Below, piece after piece: positions 19,601 to 26,551 of a stretch of DNA of 64,000 bases. The notes under the pieces are model-generated. The model saw only the letters and a program-made list of their open reading frames with translations. It was not told the DNA's origin and did no database searches. The DNA is from Roseateles sp. GTDB taxonomy: Bacteria; Pseudomonadota; Gammaproteobacteria; Burkholderiales; Burkholderiaceae. The position numbers were made by a program, and so were the translations under genes. The stretch is taken from NCBI GenBank assembly GCA_019232985.1, contig JAFAMW010000065.1:1-64000 (forward strand), given 5' to 3'. Every line of letters starts with the position of its first letter. The first letter of the stretch is position 1.

Positions 19601-20212
19601 AAGCCGCTCGAGTTCGACGTCGAGGGCTGGGCCGTGCTCGTGCAGCGCGCGGCCTTCGTGGCCGAGCCCAAGCTCGTCAAGAGCACCGAGCGCGAGGTCC
19701 TCGTGCAGCTCAAGCTCGTGATGGCGCGCGACCTCGGCGAGCTCGCGGGGCGCGCCAAGACCGGCGCGGTCGAGCTCGCCGAGATCGAGACCGTGCGCGC
19801 CGAGATCGGCACGCTGCGCACCCTGCTGCGCAACTATGCGCCGGTCACGGCCGACGGCAGCACGCACGAGGAGATGGGCAGCGCCGCGGCGATCTTCATC
19901 AAGAAGGCGGCCGACCGCGAGGCCGAGATCGAGGAGATCGTCGCCGCGAACCTGCGTGCGCAGATGTACGACGCGGCGCGCGTCGCGAAGAAGCTCACGG
20001 CGCGCGTCGGCGAGCTCGACCTCGCGCTCGCCGCGCCCGATGACGAGGCACTCGAGGGCGTGCTGCGCGAGGCCTTCGACCGGGCCGCGACGGCGCTGCG
20101 CGAGGTCCAGGAGGCGCAGCTCGACGACGACGGCACGGTCAAGCCGCTGTACGACAGCGTGCTCGACAAGGCCGGCCAGGTCAGCGTCGCGCTCGAGGCC
20201 TTCGACGTCTGA
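16652..20212 (+). CDS. 1186-residue protein with central hydrophobic segments, third gene of unknown operon
   Basis: Unrecognised protein. Residues 1-190 are charged and helical, like the second gene product. A segment at about 205-260 contains glycine- and beta-prone stretches (FLQIGVTGIRAGVASVSAGL). Residues about 290-690 are alanine-rich helices with an acidic DQDGNGDG loop near 570. Two long, mostly uncharged stretches follow at about 732-780 (VLSVGSVLTSLGSTTTSIVG) and 835-880 (IAAAILGSVPEPITLAVG), joined by a lysine-rich linker (KKSLKLSKKAVS). The rest is charged and helical. No signal peptide is seen. The hydrophobic pair could be a membrane hairpin or the core of a domain. It is the last gene of the tight operon; the next gene has its own leader. 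Confidence 0.85.
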   Translation: METKQLEFINEVVGIEVKLAERARKQDERRGASSRALEQLAGKKDAIRETMQSLRVVDKYGKQHEQAFSEQGQEYALDTFGATKKGRGLSKEDIRRAGEAMRPIVEAVSALREARGSDGAPLYRLPEDLEEMTQQIIDDVFTPLVREGVLPENFVTDQYSEVQRLINAALGSYKEENRSLRDENEKSQAKANALYYGAGDGLDQAGARLKALAGVPKKAMDKLGLDDKKKRFLQIGVTGIRAGVASVSAGLTLESWQVDPGSGMPKIEHNFAMQLNPQDYGYTDSDPDEARAKLLEAKRAVKVHEVVTKLGLSSSDENRILSVLDIQDDSNFAASKDGITGYGEALESIISDLGIAGDKLDKLRTAADSVYHDGQNVAAALKCAREIDNTLATLLDTHLGAGVGAAVKGSYAGAVDAEEVADAAGQLKADDQTIIAEYAIAFKRVFTSGLGGADLGAVGDRIARAFVASANGKALQEAIKRDPATAFAPLVKLAGEVLGRELPGVDPTQKQAVDDGLLKVAFANLARQLDKAVVAALHKDVNPGAAEAFAGLYAAQLKPDAVLKGWRAKTDQDGNGDGAAVVAAYADAFVGAFTRAAPDSTNTAFVGAGKAIAAEFRGRAKGPAFAQQVGADMVGAVRALLVAGTAAVDAAVGAQVEALKSAMGTPEAQRAIAAKAVYPDGGDEALDELKASEEELADYERQLVLIDEGGMAAADLKSIEKLIAQIERDRAVCEMVLSVGSVLTSLGSTTTSIVGAVTVQVTDTLVGEIVGPLKAAKLIMKFAIAMKAANERRILLQKFKKSLKLSKKAVSPLQSTVQGFFDNKVEQVTFRSIEDALTLVQIAAAILGSVPEPITLAVGKSIGAAATAAELTAKTVELAYNEKMLSSGWDATLGAIRNPRDRALGLRALRLNPTLGMHAIAWAAMNRVPPDPIARNLLDELGLDEQTLAASGSAAKVRKYMLTLLDEDRELTDPDKIAPKWLPKPLEFDVEGWAVLVQRAAFVAEPKLVKSTEREVLVQLKLVMARDLGELAGRAKTGAVELAEIETVRAEIGTLRTLLRNYAPVTADGSTHEEMGSAAAIFIKKAADREAEIEEIVAANLRAQMYDAARVAKKLTARVGELDLALAAPDDEALEGVLREAFDRAATALREVQEAQLDDDGTVKPLYDSVLDKAGQVSVALEAFDV

Positions 20213-20253
20213 GGCGGCGGGCGCCGGGGCCGGCGCTCGCTAAACTGCCGCCC

Positions 20254-21078
20254 ATGCCGTTCCCCTCGATTTCAGGCGCCGCCCGTTCGCTGCGCGCCGT
20301 CGGCGCCGCGCTGCTCCTGCTCGCGGCGGCCCGGGCCGCCCACGCCGACCGCAACGCGCTGTGGCAGATCATCGACACGCAATGCGTGCCCGAGGCCCAG
20401 GCCGGCGCCGCGCCCCGGCCCTGCGCGCGCGTGCAGCTCGCGCCCGACCGCGAGCATGGCTGGGTGCTGCTCAAGGACCGCAACGGCGTGCTCCAGTACC
20501 TGCTGATGCCGAGCGCGCGCGTGCCCGGCATCGAGAGCCCGCTGCTCGAGCAGCCGGACGCGCCGAACTATTTCGCGGCGGCCTGGCGCGCGCGCGACCT
20601 GCTCGACGCGCTCAACGTCTCGCACCATGGCGCCGCGCTGCCGCGCGACGCGGTCTCGCTGACGGTCAATTCGATCCGGCGGCGCAGCCAGGACCAGCTG
20701 CACATCCATATCTCCTGCGTCCAGCCCGAGCTGCGCGCGCGCCTGCTCGCCGCGCAGGACGAGATCGGCCCGGCCTGGGCGCCGCTGCCCGGCGGCTGGC
20801 TGCGCCATGCGTGGTTCGTGCGCCGCGTCGAAGCGAAGGCGCTCGACGGCGTGAATCCCTTCGTCGACGCGGCGGCCCATGTGCCGGGCGCCGGCGCCGA
20901 CATGAGCCGCGCCACGCTCGGCGTCGTCGGCGTGCGCTTCAGCGACGGTGTCGACGGCTTCGTGCTGATGGCCTCGCTGTTCGACCCGGCCGACCCGTCG
21001 AGCGGCACGGCCGAGGGCGACATCCAGGACCACGACTGCGCGATCGTGCGGCCGCCGGCCGCACCGGTCGTGCCCTGA
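20254..21078 (+). CDS. cdh: CDP-diacylglycerol pyrophosphatase
   Basis: Predicted Cdh, which hydrolyses CDP-diacylglycerol to CMP and phosphatidate at the inner membrane, facing the periplasm. It has 274 residues. An N-terminal hydrophobic stretch (GAALLLLAAARAAHA) serves as signal or anchor. The family block NSIRRRSQDQLHIHISC near residue 150 contains the HxH catalytic histidines of the HIT-related fold. LWQIIDTQCVP at the mature start and VLLKDRNGVLQYLLMP are also typical of the family. It lies 41 bases after the coiled-coil operon and ends 12 bases from the convergent kinase gene. A functional link to those genes is not shown. Confidence 0.88.
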   Translation: MPFPSISGAARSLRAVGAALLLLAAARAAHADRNALWQIIDTQCVPEAQAGAAPRPCARVQLAPDREHGWVLLKDRNGVLQYLLMPSARVPGIESPLLEQPDAPNYFAAAWRARDLLDALNVSHHGAALPRDAVSLTVNSIRRRSQDQLHIHISCVQPELRARLLAAQDEIGPAWAPLPGGWLRHAWFVRRVEAKALDGVNPFVDAAAHVPGAGADMSRATLGVVGVRFSDGVDGFVLMASLFDPADPSSGTAEGDIQDHDCAIVRPPAAPVVP

Positions 21079-21090
21079 GGCGCGTGCGGG

Positions 21091-22977
21091 CTACTTGACC
21101 ACGTCGACCGCGAACTTCGCGGCGCCATAGGCCGTACAGGCCGGGCCCTGGCAATTCGCGGGCGCCTGACCGAGCAGCAGCGGCGTCGCGGCGCGCGAGC
21201 GCGCGAGCAGCGCGTCGGCCTGGGACCCCGTGGGCAGGTTCAGGAACATGTCCGTGTAGCTCGTCGACAGCGCGCCGTAGTCCCGCGGCTGCTCGCTGAC
21301 GACGACCAGGAAGGTTTCGTTGCCCGGCGGGTCGCTCGCCTCGAGCGGCCAGCTCGCGCCCGGCAGCTTGAGCGTCTGGCCCGCGGCGATGCGGTTGTTC
21401 GTCGCCTGCTTGTTCGGGAACAGCTGGACCAGCGAACCGTCGGGGCCCAGCAGCAGCACGCTCACGTAGCCGGCCTGGGCCGAGGTGACCGAGAACGCGA
21501 GGCTGTCCTGGCCGATGCGCAGGCTGGTCCGGGCCGGCGTCGCGACGACCTGGTGGCCGGCGGTCTGCGCGGCGAGCACGGCGTCGAATTGCTGGAGCGC
21601 GTCGAAATGCGGGGGCGCGGGCGCGGCGGCGACCGGCGCCGGCGCGGCGGACGCCGGCGCCGTGGCCGGAGCGGGCGCGGCGGCCACGGCGGGGGCGGGC
21701 GTCGGCGCGGCGCTCGGGCGCATCAGCCACGCCGCCGCGCCGCCGCCGATCACGACGACGGCCGCGACCGCGGCGATCAGCGGCGCGCGGCTTTGCGGCG
21801 CCGCGGCGGCGCCGCCGGTCGCGTGCGGCGAATCCGCGAAGCGCGAATCGCCGCTGCGCGTGTCGGCGAAACGCGAGTCGCCGCCGCCGCGCGAATCCGG
21901 GAAGCGCGAATCGCCGAAGCGCGAGCTCGGCCCGCCCGGCGCGGCGCTGCCGGCCGGCGGCAGGCCGAGGTCGGCGCGCAGCGCGTCGACGCTCTGCGTG
22001 CGCTCCTCGGGCTTGACGAGCAGCGCGCGGTCGATCGCGTGCAGGAACGCGTCGCTGTAGCGGCCCGCGAGGCGGGTCGCGAGCGGCTCGTAGGTGTCGC
22101 CCATCATGCGGCTGACCGACGGCGGCGGCGTCTTGCCGAGCAGGGCGAAGTGCACGGCCGCGGCGAGCGCGTAGACGTCGGTCCACGCGCCCTGCTTCAT
22201 GTGCGGCGCCTCGGCGTACTGCTCGACCGGCGCGTAGCCGGGCTTGAGGATCACCGTGAGCGCCTGCGTCATATCGCCGATCACGCGGCGCGCGGCGCCG
22301 AAGTCGAGCAGCAGCGGGCGCAGGCCGCTGCCGCCGAGCAGGATCACGTTGTCGGGTGCGATGTCGCGGTGGAAGCAGCTCTGGCCGTGGATCACGGCGA
22401 GCGCGGCGGTCAGCGGCTCGAGCATGCTGAGCAGCCAGGCCTCGTCGGGCGGCTCGCTCAGGCCCTTCAGGTGGTCCTTGAGCGTGATGCCCTCGTACAG
22501 CGGCATGACCATGTAGGCGGTGCCGTTGGCCTCCCAGAAGCGGTAGACCTTGACGAGCGCCGGGTGGTCGAACTGGGCGAGCAGCTTGGCTTCGTTGACA
22601 AAGCTCTTGCGGCCGGCCTCGAAGGTCTCGCGGTGCCGCTCCGACTTGACCTGCACGGTCGTGCCGCCGCTGCGCGCGGCGAGGCTCGACGGCATGTACT
22701 CCTTGAGCGCGACCTTGCGCTCGAGCGAATGGTCCCAGGCCTGGTAGACGATGCCGAAGCCGCCCTCGCCGAGCACGTGGGTCAGCTCGAACTCGGCGAG
22801 GAAGGTGCCGACGGGCAGCGCGTTGCCGCTGTCGCCGGCGCTGGACGCCGCGGATGGCGCGAGCGTCGCCGGGCCGCTTGTCGACGGCAGCACCGACTCG
22901 GCCGCGGCGGCCTGGGTGCTCTGGAAGCCGCTCGGGCGGATGACCGTGCGGTCGTCGTCGTCGGGGGCGCTGCTCAT
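21091..22977 (-). CDS. PpkA-like transmembrane Ser/Thr kinase with DUF4384 domain
   Basis: Predicted membrane-bound Ser/Thr kinase of 628 residues acting in threonine-phosphorylation control of the T6SS. The N-terminal tail holds DRTVIRP (Thr11), a motif shared with TssL and the FHA protein. The kinase domain (about 60-340) has GEGGFG, Lys92, HRD (203-205) and DFG (225-227). The loop reads HRDIAPDN, with alanine where most Ser/Thr kinases have lysine. A low-complexity DSRF linker (about 350-385) leads to one membrane helix (about 398-418) and an Ala/Pro linker. The outer part is DUF4384-like (about 475-575: VLLLGPDGSLVQLFPN), as in T6SS PpkA. The ATG overlaps the preceding kinase stop (ATGA). 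Confidence 0.88.
   Translation of the reverse strand: MSSAPDDDDRTVIRPSGFQSTQAAAAESVLPSTSGPATLAPSAASSAGDSGNALPVGTFLAEFELTHVLGEGGFGIVYQAWDHSLERKVALKEYMPSSLAARSGGTTVQVKSERHRETFEAGRKSFVNEAKLLAQFDHPALVKVYRFWEANGTAYMVMPLYEGITLKDHLKGLSEPPDEAWLLSMLEPLTAALAVIHGQSCFHRDIAPDNVILLGGSGLRPLLLDFGAARRVIGDMTQALTVILKPGYAPVEQYAEAPHMKQGAWTDVYALAAAVHFALLGKTPPPSVSRMMGDTYEPLATRLAGRYSDAFLHAIDRALLVKPEERTQSVDALRADLGLPPAGSAAPGGPSSRFGDSRFPDSRGGGDSRFADTRSGDSRFADSPHATGGAAAAPQSRAPLIAAVAAVVVIGGGAAAWLMRPSAAPTPAPAVAAAPAPATAPASAAPAPVAAAPAPPHFDALQQFDAVLAAQTAGHQVVATPARTSLRIGQDSLAFSVTSAQAGYVSVLLLGPDGSLVQLFPNKQATNNRIAAGQTLKLPGASWPLEASDPPGNETFLVVVSEQPRDYGALSTSYTDMFLNLPTGSQADALLARSRAATPLLLGQAPANCQGPACTAYGAAKFAVDVVK
21829..21925 (-). 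repeat. DSRF-type tandem repeat in kinase linker
   Basis: The coding strand specifies repeated units of the type (G)DSRF(x)D: GDSRFPDSR, GDSRFADTR, GDSRFADS. They lie in the juxtamembrane linker of the kinase (about residues 352-383). The serine/arginine-rich unit is a plausible autophosphorylation target, by inference only. Confidence 0.55.
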
Positions 22978-24449
22978 GGTTGAAGTTCGCTCTCTAGGGC
23001 GGCGCGCTCGGCCGGGGGCACGGCGGCGAGCAGGGCCTGGACGAAACCGGCGGCGTTGCCGGCGTTCTGTTCGGCGGCGCGCTTGACGACGACGCGCGCG
23101 ATCGGGCCGAGCCGGCGCGTGAGCGTCTGGGTGGCCTTCGCGACGAACGCGTCGTCGAGCGCCTGCGGGCTCGCGAGCAGCGTGCGGGCGACGCCGCCCG
23201 GCACGGTGGCGGGCTTCGCGCCGCTGCCGCCGCCCGGCGCGGTCGGGTGCGCCTGGCTGCCGCCGGTCACGGTGCTGATGAACTGGGCGCGGCGCACCTG
23301 GTCGGCGATGTGCTGCGAGACCGTCGTCGCGAGCGTCGCGAGGTCCTCGCAGTTGCGCGCAGCCTCGCGCACCATCAGCTTGGCCATCGGGCCGACATGG
23401 CTGGCGAGCGCGCGCTCGATGCGCGACAGCGCCTGCGCGTCCCAATGCGCGAGCGCGGTCGCGCCGCTCGGCCGCGGCGGCGCGGTCTGCGCGGCCTCGA
23501 CCGCGCGCTGCCAATGCTGGGTCGGCGCGGGCCCCGGGGGCTGCGCATGCTGGGTCGGCGCCATGATCACGGTCGCGTCGCCGTCGACGCTGCCGGCCGG
23601 GGGGGGCTCGGCCGCCGCGCCCGCGGCGACCGCGAGCAGCGCGTTGCGCAGCGCGCGCGCGTCGGCGTAGCGGTCCTCGGCGCGCTTGGCCATCGCGCGC
23701 GCGCAGATCGCGTCGTAGGCGGGCGGGCGGCGCGCGAGCGTGCTCGGCGCGGGCGGCTGCTCGTTCATGATCTTGTACATGACGACCTCGGCCGTGCCGC
23801 TGAACGCGGCCTTGCCCGTCAGCAGGCGGTACAGCAGCACGCCGCAGGCGAAGATGTCGGCGCGCTGGTCGATGCCTTCGCCGATGTACTGCTCGGGCGC
23901 CATGTAGCCGGGCGTGCCGATCGCCGACGAGACCTGCGTGAGGCCGAGCCCGGCGATGCGCGCGATGCCGAAGTCGGTCAGCTTGACCTGGCCGCCCGCG
24001 GTCACGAGCAGGTTGGCCGGCTTGATGTCGCGGTGCCAGACGCCCTGGTCGTGCGCGCAGGCCAGCGCGTCGAGCAGCTGGTCCATGATGCGCAGCACCT
24101 GAGCCTCGGCGAGCAGCGGCGTGCCCGCGAGTACGTGGTCGAGGTTGCGGCCCTCGACGTACTCCATCGCGATGTAGGCGGTGTTCTCGTCCTCGCCGAA
24201 CTCGTAGATCGCGACGACGCCCGGGTGGGCGACGCGGCCGACCGCCTGCGCCTCGTTGCGAAAGCGCGCCGCGATCGAGTCCTGCGCGGCGTTGACCTGG
24301 GTGTCGCCGAGCAGGCTCTTGTGGATCGTCTTGATCGCGACGCGGCGCTGGATATGCGGGTCGAAGCCCTTGTAGACGACGCCCATGGCGCCCTGGCCGA
24401 GCACCTCGGAGATCTGGTACTTGCCGATGCGCTCGGGGACTGCGGGCAT
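22974..24449 (-). CDS. Soluble Ser/Thr protein kinase
   Basis: Predicted cytoplasmic Ser/Thr kinase of 491 residues. Catalytic landmarks are complete: GQGAMG loop near residue 18, VAIK Lys40, HRDIKPAN (139-146), DFG (159-161) and APE (184-186). A Pro-rich linker with DGDATVIMAP (Thr293) follows. The C-terminal half holds two related helical units (about 340-385 and 430-485), each with the pattern LGPxAxxxVxxAA (HVGPMAKLMVREAA, RLGPIARVVVKRAA). No membrane segment is seen. It starts six bases after the HAMP sensor stop and overlaps the next kinase start, so sensor and both kinases should be made together. Confidence 0.88.
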   Translation of the reverse strand: MPAVPERIGKYQISEVLGQGAMGVVYKGFDPHIQRRVAIKTIHKSLLGDTQVNAAQDSIAARFRNEAQAVGRVAHPGVVAIYEFGEDENTAYIAMEYVEGRNLDHVLAGTPLLAEAQVLRIMDQLLDALACAHDQGVWHRDIKPANLLVTAGGQVKLTDFGIARIAGLGLTQVSSAIGTPGYMAPEQYIGEGIDQRADIFACGVLLYRLLTGKAAFSGTAEVVMYKIMNEQPPAPSTLARRPPAYDAICARAMAKRAEDRYADARALRNALLAVAAGAAAEPPPAGSVDGDATVIMAPTQHAQPPGPAPTQHWQRAVEAAQTAPPRPSGATALAHWDAQALSRIERALASHVGPMAKLMVREAARNCEDLATLATTVSQHIADQVRRAQFISTVTGGSQAHPTAPGGGSGAKPATVPGGVARTLLASPQALDDAFVAKATQTLTRRLGPIARVVVKRAAEQNAGNAAGFVQALLAAVPPAERAALESELQP

Positions 24450-24455
24450 GGAGGC

Positions 24456-25325
24456 TCAGCCCTCGAGCATCTGCATGGCGGTCGCGAGGCTCTTGCGCAT
24501 GCGGCCGAAGGACTCCGAGAGCACGCCGATCTCGTCCTGGCTCGCGACCTCGAACTCGGGCGCGTCCTCGCCGAGCGAGACCTTGTCGGCGATGCCCGAC
24601 AGGCGCGCGACCGGCTGGATCACGAGCTTCCAGAGCATGAAGTTCAGCGCCGCGCCGATCAGCACGAACACGGCCGTGAGCAGGCCCAGCACGACCCACA
24701 GCTCCTGGCGCGCCTGGTGCAGCGGCACGTCCATCGGCACCGAGACGACCTGGGCGCCGAGCACCTCGGCGGTCTTCCAGCCGAAGCCGTTCGACGGGCC
24801 GTAGCGGTCGACCAGGGTCTTGGGCGCGGCGTCGGGCGTGCTGTGGCAGGCCAGGCAGGCCTCGGCCTTGATGATGATCGGCCGCGCGATGTACAGCGCC
24901 GTGCCCGCGGGGGTCTGGCGCTCGCCGATGAACTCCTTGAGCTCGGGCTGGTTCTTGAACTGGTTGATGATGTCCTCTTCCCAGGCCACGGCGCGGTCGC
25001 GCGGGTTGGTCGGGTTCAGCATCGCCGACTTGTAGTCGTAGTCGGGGTAGGCCTTCTTGAGCGCGGCGAGCACCTCGTGCGCCGAGTACGAGGGCACCGA
25101 CTGGGGCAGGAAGGTGTAGGTCATCTGCGTCTCGAGCAGCGGCTTGATCTGCGTCGCCGTGTAGCCCGCGACGGCGTTGGCCTTTTCCATCAGCAGGCGC
25201 GCGCGGTCGGTCACGTCCTGCTTGGCGACGTCCTGCAGCAGGCTGTTGGCGATCACGGTCGAGGCGATCAGGCCGACCAGGAAGACGGCCAGGAAGGCCA
25301 GGTTGAACTTGACGAGCAGTTTCAC
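24456..25325 (-). CDS. Haem-binding (DUF3365/Tll0287-like) HAMP sensor without output domain
   Basis: Membrane protein of 289 residues starting at GTG 25325, giving (V/M)KLLVKFNLAFLAVFLVG as first membrane helix. The periplasmic part (about 30-200) is of the DUF3365/Tll0287 type and carries one CxxCH haem-attachment motif (ACLACHS) with the following PYG/RYGPSNGFGWK region. A second helix (about 208-232: VVLGLLTAVFVLIGAAL) leads to a HAMP domain (IQPVARLSGIADKVSLGE to DEIGVLSESFGRMRKSL). The protein then stops; no kinase, methyl-accepting or cyclase domain follows. It is eight bases downstream of the FecR gene and six bases upstream of a kinase gene. Redox or gas sensing is inferred. Confidence 0.85.
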   Translation of the reverse strand: MKLLVKFNLAFLAVFLVGLIASTVIANSLLQDVAKQDVTDRARLLMEKANAVAGYTATQIKPLLETQMTYTFLPQSVPSYSAHEVLAALKKAYPDYDYKSAMLNPTNPRDRAVAWEEDIINQFKNQPELKEFIGERQTPAGTALYIARPIIIKAEACLACHSTPDAAPKTLVDRYGPSNGFGWKTAEVLGAQVVSVPMDVPLHQARQELWVVLGLLTAVFVLIGAALNFMLWKLVIQPVARLSGIADKVSLGEDAPEFEVASQDEIGVLSESFGRMRKSLATAMQMLEG

Positions 25326-25333
25326 GGTGGCGC

Positions 25334-26179
25334 CTATGGTTTGCGGATGGACGAGGCCGGAGCGGGCGGGAACAGCACGGGCTCCCATTCCGGGTGGAGC
25401 TTGAGGTCGGCGATCAGGCGGTCGCGGAACGCCGGGTCGCGCGCGAGCGCGCGCCAGCGCGCGAGCTCGGCGCGGCGCAGCGCCGGTTCGGCGTCGAGCC
25501 AGGCCTGGGCGTCGGCGTAGCCGAGCGAACCCAGCGGCTTGGGCGTCGGGCTCGCCGTCGCGAACAGCTTGGCGCGCGGCGGCAGCGAGTCCATGAACGG
25601 CCGCGGCAGGGCCTGGAAGAAGTCGGGCGTCGGGCGCGGCGCGGTCTCGGGCCTGCCGCGGGCGCCGACGTTCGCGAAGTCGCCCTGCTTGAGCGCGAGC
25701 GGGCCGCCGGGCGTGCGCAGCTGCAGCTCGCCGTGCTCGGCGAAGACCTCGGCGCGGTCGGCGCCGACGAGGCCCAGCACGGCGCGCGCGTCGCGGCCGC
25801 CGAGGTCGACGAGCGCCGACGCGAGCGCGGCCTCGCCGCCCGCGGGCGCGACGAGCTTGGCCCAGCCCGCGAGCAGGTAGGCGCGCGCCTTCGCACGCTC
25901 GCCGGCGAGGCGCGGTGCGAGCAGCACGCGGCTGCCCGGGCCGAGGTAGAGCATCGCGCCGTCGTCGAACTCGATGCTGACGAGGCGGCCCTGGGCGCCG
26001 AGCTCGACGATGTCGTCGGCCTGCAGGCGCACGCCTTCGGCGAGCGCGAGCCGGTCGGCGTCGCGCAGCACGGCGACGTCGCCCTGGACGATCGTCGCGA
26101 TCGCGAGCGGCGCCGCCCCCGCGAGCGAGGCGGCGCCGGCGAGGAGCAGCGAGGCGAGCAGGCGAAGGGTTCTTGACAT
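25334..26179 (-). CDS. Exported FecR-domain protein
   Basis: Periplasmic protein of 281 residues. The ATG at 26179 gives the signal peptide MSRTLRLLASLLLAGAASLAGA. The FecR-type beta domain spans about residues 30-160: VQGDVAVLRD, LQADDIVELGAQGRLVSIEFDDG and the LGPGSRVLL segment are typical. The C-terminal part (about 180-281) is proline-rich with DAQAWLDAEPALRRAEL and ends SSIRKP. Unlike FecR itself it has no cytoplasmic anti-sigma part, and no sigma factor gene is nearby. It heads the four-gene operon with the haem sensor and two kinases. A weak TTGCCT (26208-26213) and A/T-rich GATAAT lie just upstream of the start. Confidence 0.82.
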   Translation of the reverse strand: MSRTLRLLASLLLAGAASLAGAAPLAIATIVQGDVAVLRDADRLALAEGVRLQADDIVELGAQGRLVSIEFDDGAMLYLGPGSRVLLAPRLAGERAKARAYLLAGWAKLVAPAGGEAALASALVDLGGRDARAVLGLVGADRAEVFAEHGELQLRTPGGPLALKQGDFANVGARGRPETAPRPTPDFFQALPRPFMDSLPPRAKLFATASPTPKPLGSLGYADAQAWLDAEPALRRAELARWRALARDPAFRDRLIADLKLHPEWEPVLFPPAPASSIRKP

Positions 26180-26361
26180 GCGCGGCATTATCAGCGTCTG
26201 CAACAGCAGGCAACCGCCTAGTTCAGCGCAATTTGTGCTGTGCGGCAATCGGGTCCTGCTCTATTCCTTGCCTCGGTTGATCTTGAGGACGGGGGACGGC
26301 ACGAGCAGCATCGGATTGGACGAAGAAGAGGGCGGCGCCGCGCCCAAGCTGCCGTTCCGCT

Positions 26362-26448
26362 CGCTACAACTTCAACATCACCTTCCCGATCTTCGACACG
26401 CTGCTCGGCACGCGCTACAAGGGGCCGACGCCGCCGAACCTGCCTTGA
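26362..26448 (+). pseudogene. Remnant of a sterol desaturase/fatty acid hydroxylase gene
   Basis: These 87 bases encode RYNFNITFPIFDTLLGTRYK plus eight more residues and a stop. The pattern N-I-T-F-P-x-F-D-x-L-x-GT matches the C-terminal end of the sterol desaturase/fatty acid hydroxylase family, just after its last histidine box. Upstream in the same frame the similarity ends and no start or histidine boxes are seen. It is therefore a broken 3' end left by a deletion or rearrangement. It lies in the 372-base gap 26180-26551, where I otherwise see only hairpins near the T6SS paralogue stop. Confidence 0.6.
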
Positions 26449-26480
26449 GCGGTGCGGGGCCGGGCGCGGCCTGCCCAGCC

Positions 26481-26540
26481 GGCCGCTGCAAAACAGCGGC
26501 CGTCCTTCGTCACGCGTCGGACAAGCCGCAGGGCTTGTCC
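26481..26540. terminator. Two strong hairpins downstream of the TssB-TssC fusion gene
   Basis: GGCCGCTG-CAAAA-CAGCGGCC (26481-26501) and GGACAAGCC-GCAG-GGCTTGTCC (26519-26540) are perfect inverted repeats. The second ends 11 bases past the stop of the minus-strand sheath paralogue. Neither is followed by a long T-run, so termination is inferred from stem strength and position. Confidence 0.45.
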
Positions 26541-26551
26541 TCGGCCGCGAC

